From assembly GCA_047621325.1 (NCBI GenBank), contig JBLHLT010000001.1:186001-250000 (forward strand): a DNA stretch of 64,000 nt. Direction: 5' to 3'. The first letter of the stretch is position 1. Every line of letters starts with the position of its first letter. This DNA is from Bermanella sp047621325. Its GTDB lineage: Bacteria > Pseudomonadota > Gammaproteobacteria > Pseudomonadales > Oceanobacteraceae. A program made the translations under genes and the position numbers. The notes under the pieces were generated by a model that saw only the letters and a list, made by a program, of their open reading frames with translations, was not told the DNA's origin and ran no database searches. Positions 34,566-43,191 of the stretch are shown in pieces.

Positions 34566-34713
34566 GTACGAGTCGAGCACTGCGCGCGATACCAAAAGCA
34601 TTGATTACTCAAATATCTATTGTGGTGAATGATGTAAATTGGATAACTCGCCACCCAAACATCATTGTAATATTTAAGTCACCGATTTCGCGCGCAGGGG
34701 CGCGACTCCTACA
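34566..34713. repeat. About 150-bp inverted-repeat element, copy 2
   Basis: The copy starts GTACGAGTCGAGCACTGC and ends with the inverse of TGTAGGAGTCGCGCCCCTGC. The interior aligns with copy 1 along its whole length (for example TGATTA, TCTATTGTG, GATAACT, TAAGTCAC in the same order) with many substitutions, so the duplication is old or each copy came in separately. Confidence 0.7.
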
Positions 34714-34834
34714 TCTATAACCCAAACCCGTTCACATATCTGCAAAAATAAAGATTACTACTAGCGATTGCTAAATATGCTGTTTAGTATGGTTGGTTAT
34801 AAAAATAATACATTCAAATGAAAAGGATTTTACT

Positions 34835-35581
34835 GTGTATCAGAACCCCCTTTGCATGGACAACAAAATCGTTGTTATCACCGGTGCCAGTCGTGGCATA
34901 GGCAAAGCCATTGCTCTTGGTCTACGTGATGCAGGAGCCTACGTTATTGGCACAGGCAGCAAACCTGAATCCGTTGAATGGATGCACGACGAGCCGGGCC
35001 TAGAAGGCCACGCCATTGATGTACGTGACCGCGAAGCTATGAACAATCTATTTAACGGCGTGGTTCGCAAACGTAAAAAAGTCGATTGCCTTATAAACAA
35101 CGCGGGCATCGCTGATCATACTATGGCCTCTTGGCTCGATGACGAACGCATGACAGAAGTAATGGATATAAACCTTATTTCGGTGATGCGCTGCTGTCAG
35201 GCATATCACAAAACCCACCGTAAATTAGGCGGTAACATTATCAACATGTCTTCGATTATGGGGGTCGTAGGTGGTGACGTCTCGTCTATTTACTCGGCCA
35301 GTAAAGCGGCGGTTTCGATGCTCACTAAATCACTGGCTATCGAGTGGGCACCTTACAAATTCAGAGTAAACGCTCTTTGCCCAGGACTCATTGATACCGA
35401 CTTACTTGTGGATTTAAAAAGCAACAAAACCATTTTTGATAACGAAATTAATAAAATCCCTATGAAGCGTATGGCGAAGCCAGAAGAGTTAGTAGGCGCG
35501 GCTATCTTCCTTGCCAGCAATGCATCTAGCTTTATGACGGGGCAAAACCTCGTGATTGATGGTGGTATCACCGCTGGTTAA
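34835..35581 (+). CDS. Short-chain dehydrogenase/reductase
   Basis: The classical SDR has the cofactor motif TGASRGIGKA, NNAG (LINNAGIA), the catalytic Ser (INMSSIMG), YxxxK (YSASK) and the C-terminal DGGITAG. I start it at GTG 34835, which has AAAAGGATT upstream and gives a 248-residue protein; ATG 34856 and a TTG further upstream are alternatives. It resembles gluconate 5-dehydrogenase / 3-oxoacyl-ACP reductase relatives, but the substrate cannot be told. It stands alone after the repeat-rich region. Confidence 0.88.
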   Translation: MYQNPLCMDNKIVVITGASRGIGKAIALGLRDAGAYVIGTGSKPESVEWMHDEPGLEGHAIDVRDREAMNNLFNGVVRKRKKVDCLINNAGIADHTMASWLDDERMTEVMDINLISVMRCCQAYHKTHRKLGGNIINMSSIMGVVGGDVSSIYSASKAAVSMLTKSLAIEWAPYKFRVNALCPGLIDTDLLVDLKSNKTIFDNEINKIPMKRMAKPEELVGAAIFLASNASSFMTGQNLVIDGGITAG

Positions 35582-35593
35582 AAATATCAGGCA

Positions 35594-35622
35594 TAAAAAA
35601 AGAGCGACTCGCGCTCTTTTTT
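35594..35622 (+). terminator. SDR gene terminator
   Basis: AGAGCG / CGCTCT with a short loop follows an A-run and precedes TTTTTT, just after the SDR stop. Confidence 0.8.
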
Positions 35623-35650
35623 GTTTCAATTATATATAACGTCATACTTG

Positions 35651-35690
35651 GTAGGATGGGTTCGCAAGGTACGAGCGTAACCCATCAAGC
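35651..35690. repeat. GATGGGTTA-type intergenic repeat, copy 3 (short)
   Basis: GTAGGATGGGTTCGCAAGGT then ACGAGCGTAACCCATCAAGC is a single short inverted unit of the family seen at 9403, 18386 and 37342. Confidence 0.7.
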
Positions 35691-35703
35691 AACCTTTAAA
35701 TCA

Positions 35704-35997
35704 TTAATCTTCAATTTTTCTGGCGCGAAAATCAGCGCGAGCAATCACTTCAACATAGAAAGAATCTTGGCCTGCTTGTACAACTGCATCAATCATCTTG
35801 CCGATTGCATCTTGATGTACATCACGCGCGTCGTCTTCGGTACTGCCAAATTTACAATCAAACGCCCAGTAGTTGGTGTCTTGTGGCAATTTTTTGTTAC
35901 GTTCACGCTTAATGTACTTTTTCACCTCAGATTTGATGGAATCCACCACACGTGCAGGTTTCTTTTTAGGATGGGCTAGGGTAAAGGTCTTTTTCAT
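35704..35997 (-). CDS. DUF6172 family protein
   Basis: The 97-residue basic cytoplasmic protein has the conserved start MKKTFTLAHPKKKPARVVD, the helix SEVKKYIKRERNKKLP and the YWAFDCKFG strand, matching the widely distributed DUF6172 family. The C-terminal DSFYVEVIARADFRAR may form a strand-turn-strand. No function is known to me. The gene is monocistronic between repeats. Confidence 0.75.
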   Translation of the reverse strand: MKKTFTLAHPKKKPARVVDSIKSEVKKYIKRERNKKLPQDTNYWAFDCKFGSTEDDARDVHQDAIGKMIDAVVQAGQDSFYVEVIARADFRARKIED

Positions 35998-36079
35998 TGG
36001 ATTCCAAGTGACGCAGTGTCAGACAAGATAGGATAGTAAAGGGAGGATTATAGCATAAACCGATGGCAGAGGTGTTTTT

Positions 36080-36226
36080 TGTAGGCGTCGAGCCCTGCTC
36101 GCAAAACCCAAGGTTTTAATCATCATGACTCTCTTGTGGCGAGCACTCTAAGATAGAATTCACGCCACAAAAGTCAAAAGCCAGAATCAAAATCACCGGT
36201 ATCGCGAACAAGGCTCGACGCCTACA
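36080..36226. repeat. About 150-bp inverted-repeat element, copy 3
   Basis: A 15-bp perfect terminal inverted repeat, TGTAGGCGTCGAGCC and GGCTCGACGCCTACA, bounds 147 bases. The interior matches copies 1 and 2 in part (ACTCTAAGATAGAATTCACG against ACTCTAAATTAGATAACTTA). It follows the acr3 stop, so it may also help to end the arsenic operon. Confidence 0.75.
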
Positions 36227-36275
36227 TATCATGATTATAACGCCAGCGAAGCCGTATTTACCGCTCAGACAGCGT

Positions 36276-37289
36276 CTAGAACCAGTGTCGAGTACGGTTG
36301 GCAAACCAAACCAAACTCAACATCACCGGCACTTCAACCAATACGCCCACCACTGTGGCCAGCGCCGCACCAGAATGCAAACCAAACAAACTAATGGCCA
36401 CCGCAACCGCCAGCTCAAAGAAGTTACTGGTGCCAATCATGCAGGCAGGGGCCGCAATGTTGTGTGGCAGTTTTAAATATTTGGCCAGTGCATAGGCAAT
36501 AAAGAAAATACCATAGGTTTGAATAATCAACGGAATAGCGATCATCACAATGGCTTCAGGTTTATCTAAAATGGTTTGCGCTTGAAAACCAAATAATAAA
36601 ACCACGGTTGAAATCAAACCCACAATTGACCACGGTTTTACCGTGGCAAGAAAGTTATTCAGTTTTGTATGATCATCTTGTTTATCTAATTTTTTACGAG
36701 TAATGGCACCTGCAACTAATGGCAGCAGCACATACAATACAACCGAAAGCAGTAACGTTTCCCACGGTACGGTAATATCAGTCATACCCAGCAAAAAAGC
36801 AGTCAGCGGTGCAAACGCAAACACCATAATCACATCATTTACACTGACTTGAACCAAGGTGTAATTTGGGTCACCTTTGGTGAGTTGTGACCATACAAAT
36901 ACCATGGCAGTACAAGGGGCCACGCCCAATAAAATCATACCGGCGATGTATTCGTTCGCGGTTTGTGCATCCACCATATCGGCAAAAAAGACTTTAAAGA
37001 ACAACCAACCTAGTGCCGCCATGGTAAATGGTTTGATTAACCAGTTGATCACTAATGTCAGCACTAAGCCCTTTGGTTTTTTACCCACATCTTTAATGGA
37101 TGAAAAATCCACCTGCACCATCATTGGGTAAACCATTAACCAAATTAATATCGCAATTAAAATATTAACGTGGGCATATTCCCACGATGCGATCACTTCA
37201 AATACACCAGGAATTAGACTACCTAATACCACGCCAGCAATAATGCCCAAGCCGACCCAAACCGATAGAAAACGCTCAAAAATGCCCAT
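36276..37289 (-). CDS. acr3: Arsenite efflux transporter of the ACR3 family
   Basis: The 337-residue membrane protein has about ten helices and exports arsenite using the proton gradient. The hallmark cysteine of ACR3 helix 4 is in LLGVAPCTAMVFVWS, with LTLVINWLIKPFTMA before it and IGTSNFFELAVAVAI in the later half. It is the last gene of the minus-strand ars operon. Two repeats separate it from arsC, but no clear terminator does, so read-through is still likely. Confidence 0.95.
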   Translation of the reverse strand: MGIFERFLSVWVGLGIIAGVVLGSLIPGVFEVIASWEYAHVNILIAILIWLMVYPMMVQVDFSSIKDVGKKPKGLVLTLVINWLIKPFTMAALGWLFFKVFFADMVDAQTANEYIAGMILLGVAPCTAMVFVWSQLTKGDPNYTLVQVSVNDVIMVFAFAPLTAFLLGMTDITVPWETLLLSVVLYVLLPLVAGAITRKKLDKQDDHTKLNNFLATVKPWSIVGLISTVVLLFGFQAQTILDKPEAIVMIAIPLIIQTYGIFFIAYALAKYLKLPHNIAAPACMIGTSNFFELAVAVAISLFGLHSGAALATVVGVLVEVPVMLSLVWFANRTRHWF

Positions 37290-37341
37290 ATTTTTCTCTT
37301 TAACTATTTATATGATGGATTCGATCTAGACCAAAGCAAAG

Positions 37342-37405
37342 ACGTAACCCATGAAATTAATGATGGGTTACGATGTTCGCTGCACTCACATCTAACCCAT
37401 CCTAC
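37342..37405. repeat. GATGGGTTA-type intergenic repeat, copy 4
   Basis: GACGTAACCCATGAAATTAA and TGATGGGTTACG, then TCACATCTAACCCATCCTAC, form the same nested unit as at 9403. It lies in the arsC-acr3 gap, 24 bases before a REPIN. Confidence 0.8.
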
Positions 37406-37429
37406 GAATCTATTATTGATTAATATCCT

Positions 37430-37493
37430 GTGGGAGGGCGCTTGCGCGCGATAAATTGTTTATTCACTTTATCGCGCGCAAGCGCCCTCCCAC
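37430..37493. repeat. REPIN copy D, inside the ars operon
   Basis: The 64-base hairpin has arms identical to those of the REPINs flanking the RAYT gene. It lies 20 bases after the arsC stop and before acr3. Confidence 0.92.
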
Positions 37494-37513
37494 ATATTGC
37501 AGATAAAATAGAA

Positions 37514-37987
37514 CTAACCTTGCGCGCCTAACTTGACCAGTTCGGCTTTTAGCGCATCACCACTTAAGTTATCTAAATCCAATTGTAGGATTTTTGTAAT
37601 GCGGTATTTAATTTCATTCATGCAGGTTAAAAAAGCGGCTTTGATTTGATCGTCGCTGCCTTGTACTTTTGATGGGTCTTCTAAGCCCCAATGCAGTTTA
37701 ATGCTTTTACCAAACCACACTGGGCAGGCTTCACCGGCTGCACTGTCACATACTGTGACCACAACATCGGCTTCGAAACTTTCTAATTCATCCCAGCTTT
37801 GGCTTTTTAAACCGTCGGTGGCGATGCCTTGTTCTTGTAGATATTTAATCGAAAGAGGGTGTACTTCTCCCACAGGTTGGCTGCCTGCACTGGCCGCTTG
37901 TAAACGAGGATCATTGGCATCGTTGGCAATGGCTTCTGATAAAATGCTGCGGCAGCGGTTGTGGGTACAAATAAATAATATTTTCAT
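37514..37987 (-). CDS. arsC: Arsenate reductase, low-molecular-weight phosphatase type
   Basis: The 157-residue thiol enzyme reduces arsenate to arsenite. It carries the CX5R P-loop as CTHNRCR (C7 to R13) and the two further redox cysteines C80 and C88 in VVVTVCDSAAGEACPVW, the set used by thioredoxin-linked ArsC. The general acid D104 lies in GLEDPS. The arsenite made is exported by the acr3 product downstream. A full-length paralogue without these cysteines precedes it by 34 bases. Confidence 0.95.
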   Translation of the reverse strand: MKILFICTHNRCRSILSEAIANDANDPRLQAASAGSQPVGEVHPLSIKYLQEQGIATDGLKSQSWDELESFEADVVVTVCDSAAGEACPVWFGKSIKLHWGLEDPSKVQGSDDQIKAAFLTCMNEIKYRITKILQLDLDNLSGDALKAELVKLGAQG

Positions 37988-38021
37988 TTAACGTGCACTA
38001 AGCCCTCTAAAGGTTTGGTTG

Positions 38022-38495
38022 TTATGCTTGTGCCCCTAACTTCATGAATTCACTTTTAAGGGCATCGCGAGACAAGTTATCTAAATCAAGTGCTAAAACC
38101 CGATGGGTTCGGCACATGATTTCGTTTAAGCAAAATAGTAATGCTGTTTTCATTTGCATAGCCGACCCTTTTTTACTCGTTGGGTCCGCCAATCCCCAAT
38201 GCAGTTTAAGGCTGTTGTCTAACCACTGCGGGTAGTTTTCACTTGCAACATCATCGCCAACGCTGACAACCACATCAGGATCAAAATTTCTTAGCTCATC
38301 CCAGCTTTGGCTTTTTAGCTTATCCGTTGGGATTCCTGTCTCTTCTAGGTACCGCAAAGACAGCGGATGCAATTGATCAGCCCCTTGGCTTGCCACACTG
38401 GCGGCCTGCAGTCTTGGATCATCGGCGTAATTAGCAATGGCTTGTGACAACAAGCTCCCACAACCATTTTGTGAGGATACAAATAAAATTTTCAT
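38022..38495 (-). CDS. ArsC paralogue lacking the catalytic cysteines
   Basis: The 157-residue protein aligns to ArsC next door end to end without a gap. The nucleophile C7 is Ser, the P-loop R13 is Gly, and redox cysteines C80 and C88 are Gly and Tyr, while the flanking sequences (MKILFV, DPRLQAAS, LKSQSWDEL, LDLDNLS) are kept. It cannot use the ArsC chemistry. The open frame is intact and lies second in the operon after arsR, so it may have been kept for another role, such as arsenic binding or regulation, or may be decaying. The ATG at 38495 has the same MKILF start. Confidence 0.85.
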   Translation of the reverse strand: MKILFVSSQNGCGSLLSQAIANYADDPRLQAASVASQGADQLHPLSLRYLEETGIPTDKLKSQSWDELRNFDPDVVVSVGDDVASENYPQWLDNSLKLHWGLADPTSKKGSAMQMKTALLFCLNEIMCRTHRVLALDLDNLSRDALKSEFMKLGAQA

Positions 38496-38597
38496 AGGGT
38501 ATGCGGCCTAGCCGCCCTCAAATATTTCTAGCAAATAGGCTTTCGCCCACGACACAAACCCTATGAAACTATTCTGTTTGTGTTGCAGAAATATTTA

Positions 38598-38939
38598 CTA
38601 GCAACAAGCCACTTTACGATTAGACTCATCCACCAATCGTAAACGCGCCACCAACGCCGCTAATGGCTCAGAGCTGGCTTCAACCGCTTGGCACACGATT
38701 TCATTGGCCCATTTAGGCAAGTCATCGTGCACGCGATAAAACACCCACTGCCCCGACTTGCGCACATCTAATAATTGGCATTCGCGCAAATTGGCTAAGT
38801 GTCGGCTCACTTTAGGCTGGCTAAGCGCTAACACATCCACCAGCTCACCCACGCACAACTCACCTTGGTTTTGAATCAACACCATGATGAGCAAACGGGT
38901 TTCATCCCCTAGGCATTTAAATAACGATAATGGGGTCAT
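38598..38939 (-). CDS. arsR: ArsR-family transcriptional repressor
   Basis: From ATG 38939 the protein has 113 residues, with the winged-helix region LFKCLGDETRLLIM, ELCVGELVDVLALSQPKVSRHLANLRE and WVFYRV. The metalloid-binding cysteines of classical ArsR (ELCVCDL) are only partly present: C9, C29 and a C-terminal Cys-Cys pair remain. The longer frame from 38987 would start inside a palindrome that looks like the operator. It heads the operon arsR, arsC-like, arsC, acr3 and probably represses it until arsenite binds. Confidence 0.92.
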   Translation of the reverse strand: MTPLSLFKCLGDETRLLIMVLIQNQGELCVGELVDVLALSQPKVSRHLANLRECQLLDVRKSGQWVFYRVHDDLPKWANEIVCQAVEASSEPLAALVARLRLVDESNRKVACC

Positions 38940-38970
38940 AAACACTACCAAACTAATATGCGGCGAATCA

Positions 38971-38992
38971 TATATATGGAATTTCATATATA
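38971..38992. promoter_or_regulatory. Candidate ArsR operator palindrome
   Basis: TATATATG-GAATTT-CATATATA has perfect 8-bp arms around a 6-base centre. It lies 30-50 bases upstream of the arsR ATG, where an autoregulated operator is expected. Assignment is by position and symmetry. Confidence 0.5.
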
Positions 38993-39139
38993 CAAGTATT
39001 ATCTAACCCCACAAACCCGCAACCTCAGGTAAATGGGCCAACTCTTATGTGGAAAAATTAGCCCCAAACTGGGATAATGCGCGCAATTTTTGTGCATATT
39101 CCGTTAGGTTCGCCCTAACCCTCGATTTGTAAGGTCACC

Positions 39140-40825
39140 ATGAAACAAGAGCTAGTCAGTTTAATTGAGCAAACCCTTGAAGCCCTAAAAGCCGCGGGTA
39201 AATTACCGGCCGATGCCGCGCCTAAAGTGATGATCGAAAACACCAAAGACAAAGCTCATGGTGATTACGCCTCTAACGTAGCTATGGCCAGTGCCAAACT
39301 TGCCGGCATGAAGCCGCGCGACTGGGCTGAAGAAATCATAAACGCTCTGCCTGCTAGTCCAATTCTAAACAAAGCCGAAATCGCGGGCCCTGGCTTCATT
39401 AACTTCTTTGTGACCGAGGCGGCGAGCTTCTCGATTATTGATACCATCTTTAACCAAGCAAATAAATTTGGTCATAACGATTCTGGTCAAGGGCAAAAAG
39501 TACAAGTTGAATTTGTATCGGCTAACCCAACTGGCCCGTTGCATGTGGGCCATGGTCGTGGCGCGGCGGTCGGTGACTGTATTAGTCGCTTATTAATCGC
39601 CAACGGCTGGGACACTACTCGTGAATTTTATTACAACGATGCAGGCGCGCAGATCGACAACCTTGCTTTGTCTGTTCAAGCACGCTGCAAAGGCTTTGGC
39701 CCAGGCGATGAAAGCTGGCCAGAAAACGGCTACCAAGGTCATTATATTGTTGAGCTAGCTGAAAGCTTCATGAAAGGCGACACGGTTGAGTCTGCTGATC
39801 AAAGCTTCACAGGTACTAAGGACGCCGACGACCTAGATGGCATTCGTCACTTTGCGGTGGCCTATTTACGTCGCGAACAAGACTTAGATCTTAAAGCCTT
39901 CGAAGTGGACTTCGATGTCTACTTCCTAGAAAGCTCACTCTACAGCGAAGGCAAAGTAGAAGAAGCGGTACAAACCTTAATTAAAAACGGTTACACCTAC
40001 GAAGATGGCGGCGCGCTATGGTTAAAAACCACGGAGTTCGGTGACGACAAAGACCGTGTTATGCGCAAAACCGACGGCGGCTACACCTACTTTGTACCCG
40101 ACGTGGCTTATCACTTAGAAAAATGGCAGCGTGGTTTTAAGCGTGTGGTAAACGAGCAAGGTGCTGATCACCACTCAACTATTACCCGTGTGCGCGCAGG
40201 TCTACAGGCGTTAAAAATGGACATCCCTGAAGGTTTCCCTGACTACGTACTGCACCAAATGGTGACGGTCATGAAAGGCGGCGAAGAAGTGAAAATTTCT
40301 AAGCGTGCTGGCAGTTACGTAACCCTGCGTGATTTGATTGACCAAGTGGGCTTAGACGCCACCCGTTATTTCTTAGCAGCCCGTGCGCCCAGTTCACAGC
40401 TTACCTTTGATATTGATTTAGCCCTAAGCCAATCAAACGATAACCCTGTGTATTACATTCAATATGCGCACGCCCGTATTTGCAGCATCTTGCGTAAGCT
40501 CGGCACAGAGAATCTAGTGTGGGATCAAGCCAATGGTTTGGCCAAACTGGATCGTCTAAACGAAGATCAAGAAAAACTATTAGCCAACAAACTGGCTCGT
40601 TTCCCTGAGATTGTAAAAGCCGCTGGTACGGCCAGTGCGCCGCACATGATAGCCAATTACCTGCACGAATTAGCCAGTGAATTTCATGGCTACTACAACG
40701 CCCACAAAACAATTGTGGACGATGCAGATTTGCGTGATGCCCGTATCACCCTAACCCAAGCGGTACGCCAAGTGATCGCTAATGGTCTAGACCTAATGGG
40801 TATCAGTGCCCCAGAGGAAATGTAA
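39140..40825 (+). CDS. argS: Arginyl-tRNA synthetase
   Basis: It charges tRNA-Arg. The 561-residue class-I synthetase has the HIGH-type motif as HVGHGRG, the KMSKS-like loop KISKRAG, an N-terminal additional domain and the C-terminal DALR anticodon-binding domain (ANYLHELASEFHGYYNAH). The ATG at 39140 follows AAGGTCACC. It is followed at once by a SPOR-domain gene, an order shared with pseudomonads. Confidence 0.98.
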   Translation: MKQELVSLIEQTLEALKAAGKLPADAAPKVMIENTKDKAHGDYASNVAMASAKLAGMKPRDWAEEIINALPASPILNKAEIAGPGFINFFVTEAASFSIIDTIFNQANKFGHNDSGQGQKVQVEFVSANPTGPLHVGHGRGAAVGDCISRLLIANGWDTTREFYYNDAGAQIDNLALSVQARCKGFGPGDESWPENGYQGHYIVELAESFMKGDTVESADQSFTGTKDADDLDGIRHFAVAYLRREQDLDLKAFEVDFDVYFLESSLYSEGKVEEAVQTLIKNGYTYEDGGALWLKTTEFGDDKDRVMRKTDGGYTYFVPDVAYHLEKWQRGFKRVVNEQGADHHSTITRVRAGLQALKMDIPEGFPDYVLHQMVTVMKGGEEVKISKRAGSYVTLRDLIDQVGLDATRYFLAARAPSSQLTFDIDLALSQSNDNPVYYIQYAHARICSILRKLGTENLVWDQANGLAKLDRLNEDQEKLLANKLARFPEIVKAAGTASAPHMIANYLHELASEFHGYYNAHKTIVDDADLRDARITLTQAVRQVIANGLDLMGISAPEEM

Positions 40826-40826
40826 C

Positions 40827-41429
40827 ATGGCATCAGGTGCACCGCGTTGGGTATGGATATTCACGCCTTTGGTCGCGCTAAGTTTCGCCGGTTTTTTGTT
40901 GTATCTCACCACGGTTCCCGCTGGTGATGATATCGACAGAATTACCGACGACCTTATCCAGGATGCAAAAACCGCCAAAGACAACCTGAGCAATCAAGCC
41001 AAGCAAGGTTTAAACGCTCAAGTACAACAAGCCATTAAAGAAAAACTGCCTGCTTCTGACAGCATAAACAAGGCTGTGGATAACTATGAGTTCTTCGAAA
41101 TACTGGAGAACAAAGAGATCAAGGTAGAAGAAGTACTTGAATACAAATCCACACCAAAAGGCACCGATAAAGACGGCAATAAAATTGAATACCGTTTAAA
41201 AGCCGGTGCATTCACCAGTCAAGAACGGGCTGATCGCCTCAAAGCACAGCTCATTTTGAATGGCTTTAATACTCAAATTGAAAGCGCCGATGTAAACGGA
41301 AAAACCTGGTTTCGCGTGTTTACCGGCCCATTTACCAACCGCTCACAAATGAACAAAGCCCAAGATCAGCTGATCAACATGGGCATTCAGAGCGTTGAGA
41401 TTCAACAGCCTGTCGCTAAAAAGGGTTAA
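40827..41429 (+). CDS. SPOR-domain membrane protein (FtsN-like)
   Basis: From the ATG one base after the argS stop the product has 200 residues: one N-terminal helix (WIFTPLVALSFAGFLLYL), a periplasmic linker and a C-terminal SPOR domain (about residues 120-195, LKAGAFTSQERADRLKAQL and FRVFTGPFTN). SPOR domains bind denuded glycan at the septum, so a cell-division role is likely. The argS-SPOR-hslV order is conserved in pseudomonads; here four unrelated genes separate it from hslV. Confidence 0.88.
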   Translation: MASGAPRWVWIFTPLVALSFAGFLLYLTTVPAGDDIDRITDDLIQDAKTAKDNLSNQAKQGLNAQVQQAIKEKLPASDSINKAVDNYEFFEILENKEIKVEEVLEYKSTPKGTDKDGNKIEYRLKAGAFTSQERADRLKAQLILNGFNTQIESADVNGKTWFRVFTGPFTNRSQMNKAQDQLINMGIQSVEIQQPVAKKG

Positions 41430-41494
41430 CCGCAACAGCGGAACCTTTTGTTCATTTAAGCCCCTAAACCTTAATCTTTGGTTTAGGGCTTAAT

Positions 41495-42220
41495 ATGAAA
41501 CATCTCTCTCGCTTAACCTCACTCCTTTTTCTATTTAGCGTTGAAGCACTGGCCGACGATGACTGGCAATGGCCTGAATTTAATGGCCTAGTCTCTGCAG
41601 CCATCTCGCAAGATAACCTGCCCTATAAACAAGTCAGCACTCAAACCCAGCCCAGCTTATTGGTGTTTGGCCGTTTAGGGGATGTCTTTATTGAAGGGAA
41701 TCGAGCAGGATTGCCCTTAAAGCGATTTGGCTTTGCTACGCTGTCAGCCCTTGGGCAGGTGCGCACGCATCAGTACCTTGATGCCAGCAATACAAATCTG
41801 ACCAATCAAGACCGCGATAAAAGCATTGAGCTTGGCCCGCAGCTGTCGATTCCCCTTGGCCAAGGCTTTGTCTCTCAAGTGAGCCTGCTGCAAGATATTA
41901 GTGGTAAACACAAAGCCCAAGAATACGAAGCGGCTATTTATAAACGTTTTATATTTAATGATTTAAGAATCATCGCGACCCTCGCCGCGCAATATCAAAG
42001 CCAAGACTTAATGAACTATTACGTCGGCACAGACACCTACCAAGCAAAAGCGGAACTCACCCACGAAGTAGAATTATTAACTGTTTATGATATTACTCAA
42101 GATTGGTCGGCCATGGCAGTCTGGCGCTATTACCGACATGGGGACGAATTTGCGAACAGCCCTCTAACCGATGGCCAAACCACTCAACGCTTTGCATTAG
42201 GCATCGGTCGCCATTTTTGA
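41495..42220 (+). CDS. MipA/OmpV family outer-membrane protein
   Basis: The 241-residue protein has a signal peptide cleaved near ALADDD and a beta-barrel pattern of alternating hydrophobic residues ending in a C-terminal phenylalanine (FALGIGRHF), typical of BAM substrates. SIELGPQLSIPLG and YEAAIYKRFIF agree with the MipA/OmpV family. MipA in E. coli scaffolds a murein synthase and hydrolase; other members respond to stress. The gene stands alone, 65 bases after the SPOR gene. Confidence 0.78.
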   Translation: MKHLSRLTSLLFLFSVEALADDDWQWPEFNGLVSAAISQDNLPYKQVSTQTQPSLLVFGRLGDVFIEGNRAGLPLKRFGFATLSALGQVRTHQYLDASNTNLTNQDRDKSIELGPQLSIPLGQGFVSQVSLLQDISGKHKAQEYEAAIYKRFIFNDLRIIATLAAQYQSQDLMNYYVGTDTYQAKAELTHEVELLTVYDITQDWSAMAVWRYYRHGDEFANSPLTDGQTTQRFALGIGRHF

Positions 42221-42310
42221 TAAATAGCGCTATCGAAGCGCCATTCAAAAAATCCTTGAGGCGAAATACACTATACTGACTGTGTCCCTCCCTTTAGAGA
42301 GCGCCATTTT

Positions 42311-43057
42311 ATGGCTCAGGCCAACTCGTTTTACCAATATATTTATGACTGGCAAAACACGCAACATGACACATGGTTACTGTCATTATTAAACAGCTGC
42401 CATCATATTATGCAGTGCACTGTGCCTGAAGATACCTGCGAATTTATCAGTCAAATAATGTTGCAACTGAAACTGGATGGTTACTTTCGCTTAGAAAGCT
42501 GCAACCAAGTGACCATAGAGCATTTTCAAGCCGGCAAACACGCCAGTTACCAAGGTGAAAAACCACAAAAAGGCAGTAATATTCGCACCATCAAAGTGGT
42601 AGAGCTTGAACACGCTGTCATATTTAAAATGCAATTTATTCAATTGTATTTATCAAAATATCAAGAAAACTCAATCGTACTCGACCGCCATAAAGACATT
42701 TGGCTACTGTGGTTAATGCATGTTGAAAGTGTGTGCTTGCAAGCGTCCCTTCACGCGTTCACACAAAAGGTCTTGCCCGTTGAACAGCAAGCGTTTGCAG
42801 AGCGGTTAAATATTCAAATTGATTTAAAAAATAATATTACCCGTTTACAGCAGCAAGCCTGCGAGATGGTTCAAACATTTATTGAGCAAGTGATGCCACT
42901 CATCACCCCAACAGACACCCTCTCTTCTAACCAGCCGCAATCACTTCTCATTGGGGCACTGCGAGCGCATGAAAAACAACTCAGCCGTTTAATAAGACAG
43001 CAGTATGGTTTATACCTCAGTACAAAACGTATTTTACAAAGTATCGAACAGCGCTAA
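42311..43057 (+). CDS. Hypothetical protein
   Basis: The 248-residue protein is probably cytoplasmic, since it has no signal peptide or clear membrane helix. The middle (QFIQLYLSKYQENSIVLDRHKDIWLLWLMHVESV) is strongly helical, and the C-terminal 70 residues (NNITRLQQQACEMVQTFIEQV) look coiled. The N-terminal half could be a small GAF-like sensory fold (LMLQLKLDGYFRLES-like strand pattern), but this is weak. I do not recognise the family. The start ATG follows GAGAGCGCC. Confidence 0.6.
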   Translation: MAQANSFYQYIYDWQNTQHDTWLLSLLNSCHHIMQCTVPEDTCEFISQIMLQLKLDGYFRLESCNQVTIEHFQAGKHASYQGEKPQKGSNIRTIKVVELEHAVIFKMQFIQLYLSKYQENSIVLDRHKDIWLLWLMHVESVCLQASLHAFTQKVLPVEQQAFAERLNIQIDLKNNITRLQQQACEMVQTFIEQVMPLITPTDTLSSNQPQSLLIGALRAHEKQLSRLIRQQYGLYLSTKRILQSIEQR

Positions 43058-43139
43058 TCAAGCAAACCTCTCCGCCTAATTCTATAATGACAAAACCTCA
43101 ATCCAGCACACAATTATCCAACACGCTTTTTTCTAACAT

Positions 43140-43163
43140 AAAAAAAGCGGTGCAAGCACCGCC
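43140..43163 (-). terminator. Terminator of the porin/binding-protein operon
   Basis: GCGGTGC-AA... reads on the minus strand as GGCGGTGC-TT-GCACCGC followed by seven Ts, shortly after the binding-protein stop. Confidence 0.85.
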
Positions 43164-43191
43164 TTCATATTAAGTCACGCAAGTGGGCTAA

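Noticed and set aside
35641..37500. Possible CRISPR array from the repeats around 35651-37493
   Set aside because: The repeats are scattered, of different families and palindromic; there is no regular spacing and no cas gene.
37290..37513. A terminator between arsC and acr3
   Set aside because: The REPIN is a long hairpin but is not followed by a T-run on the minus strand, so complete termination is not supported.
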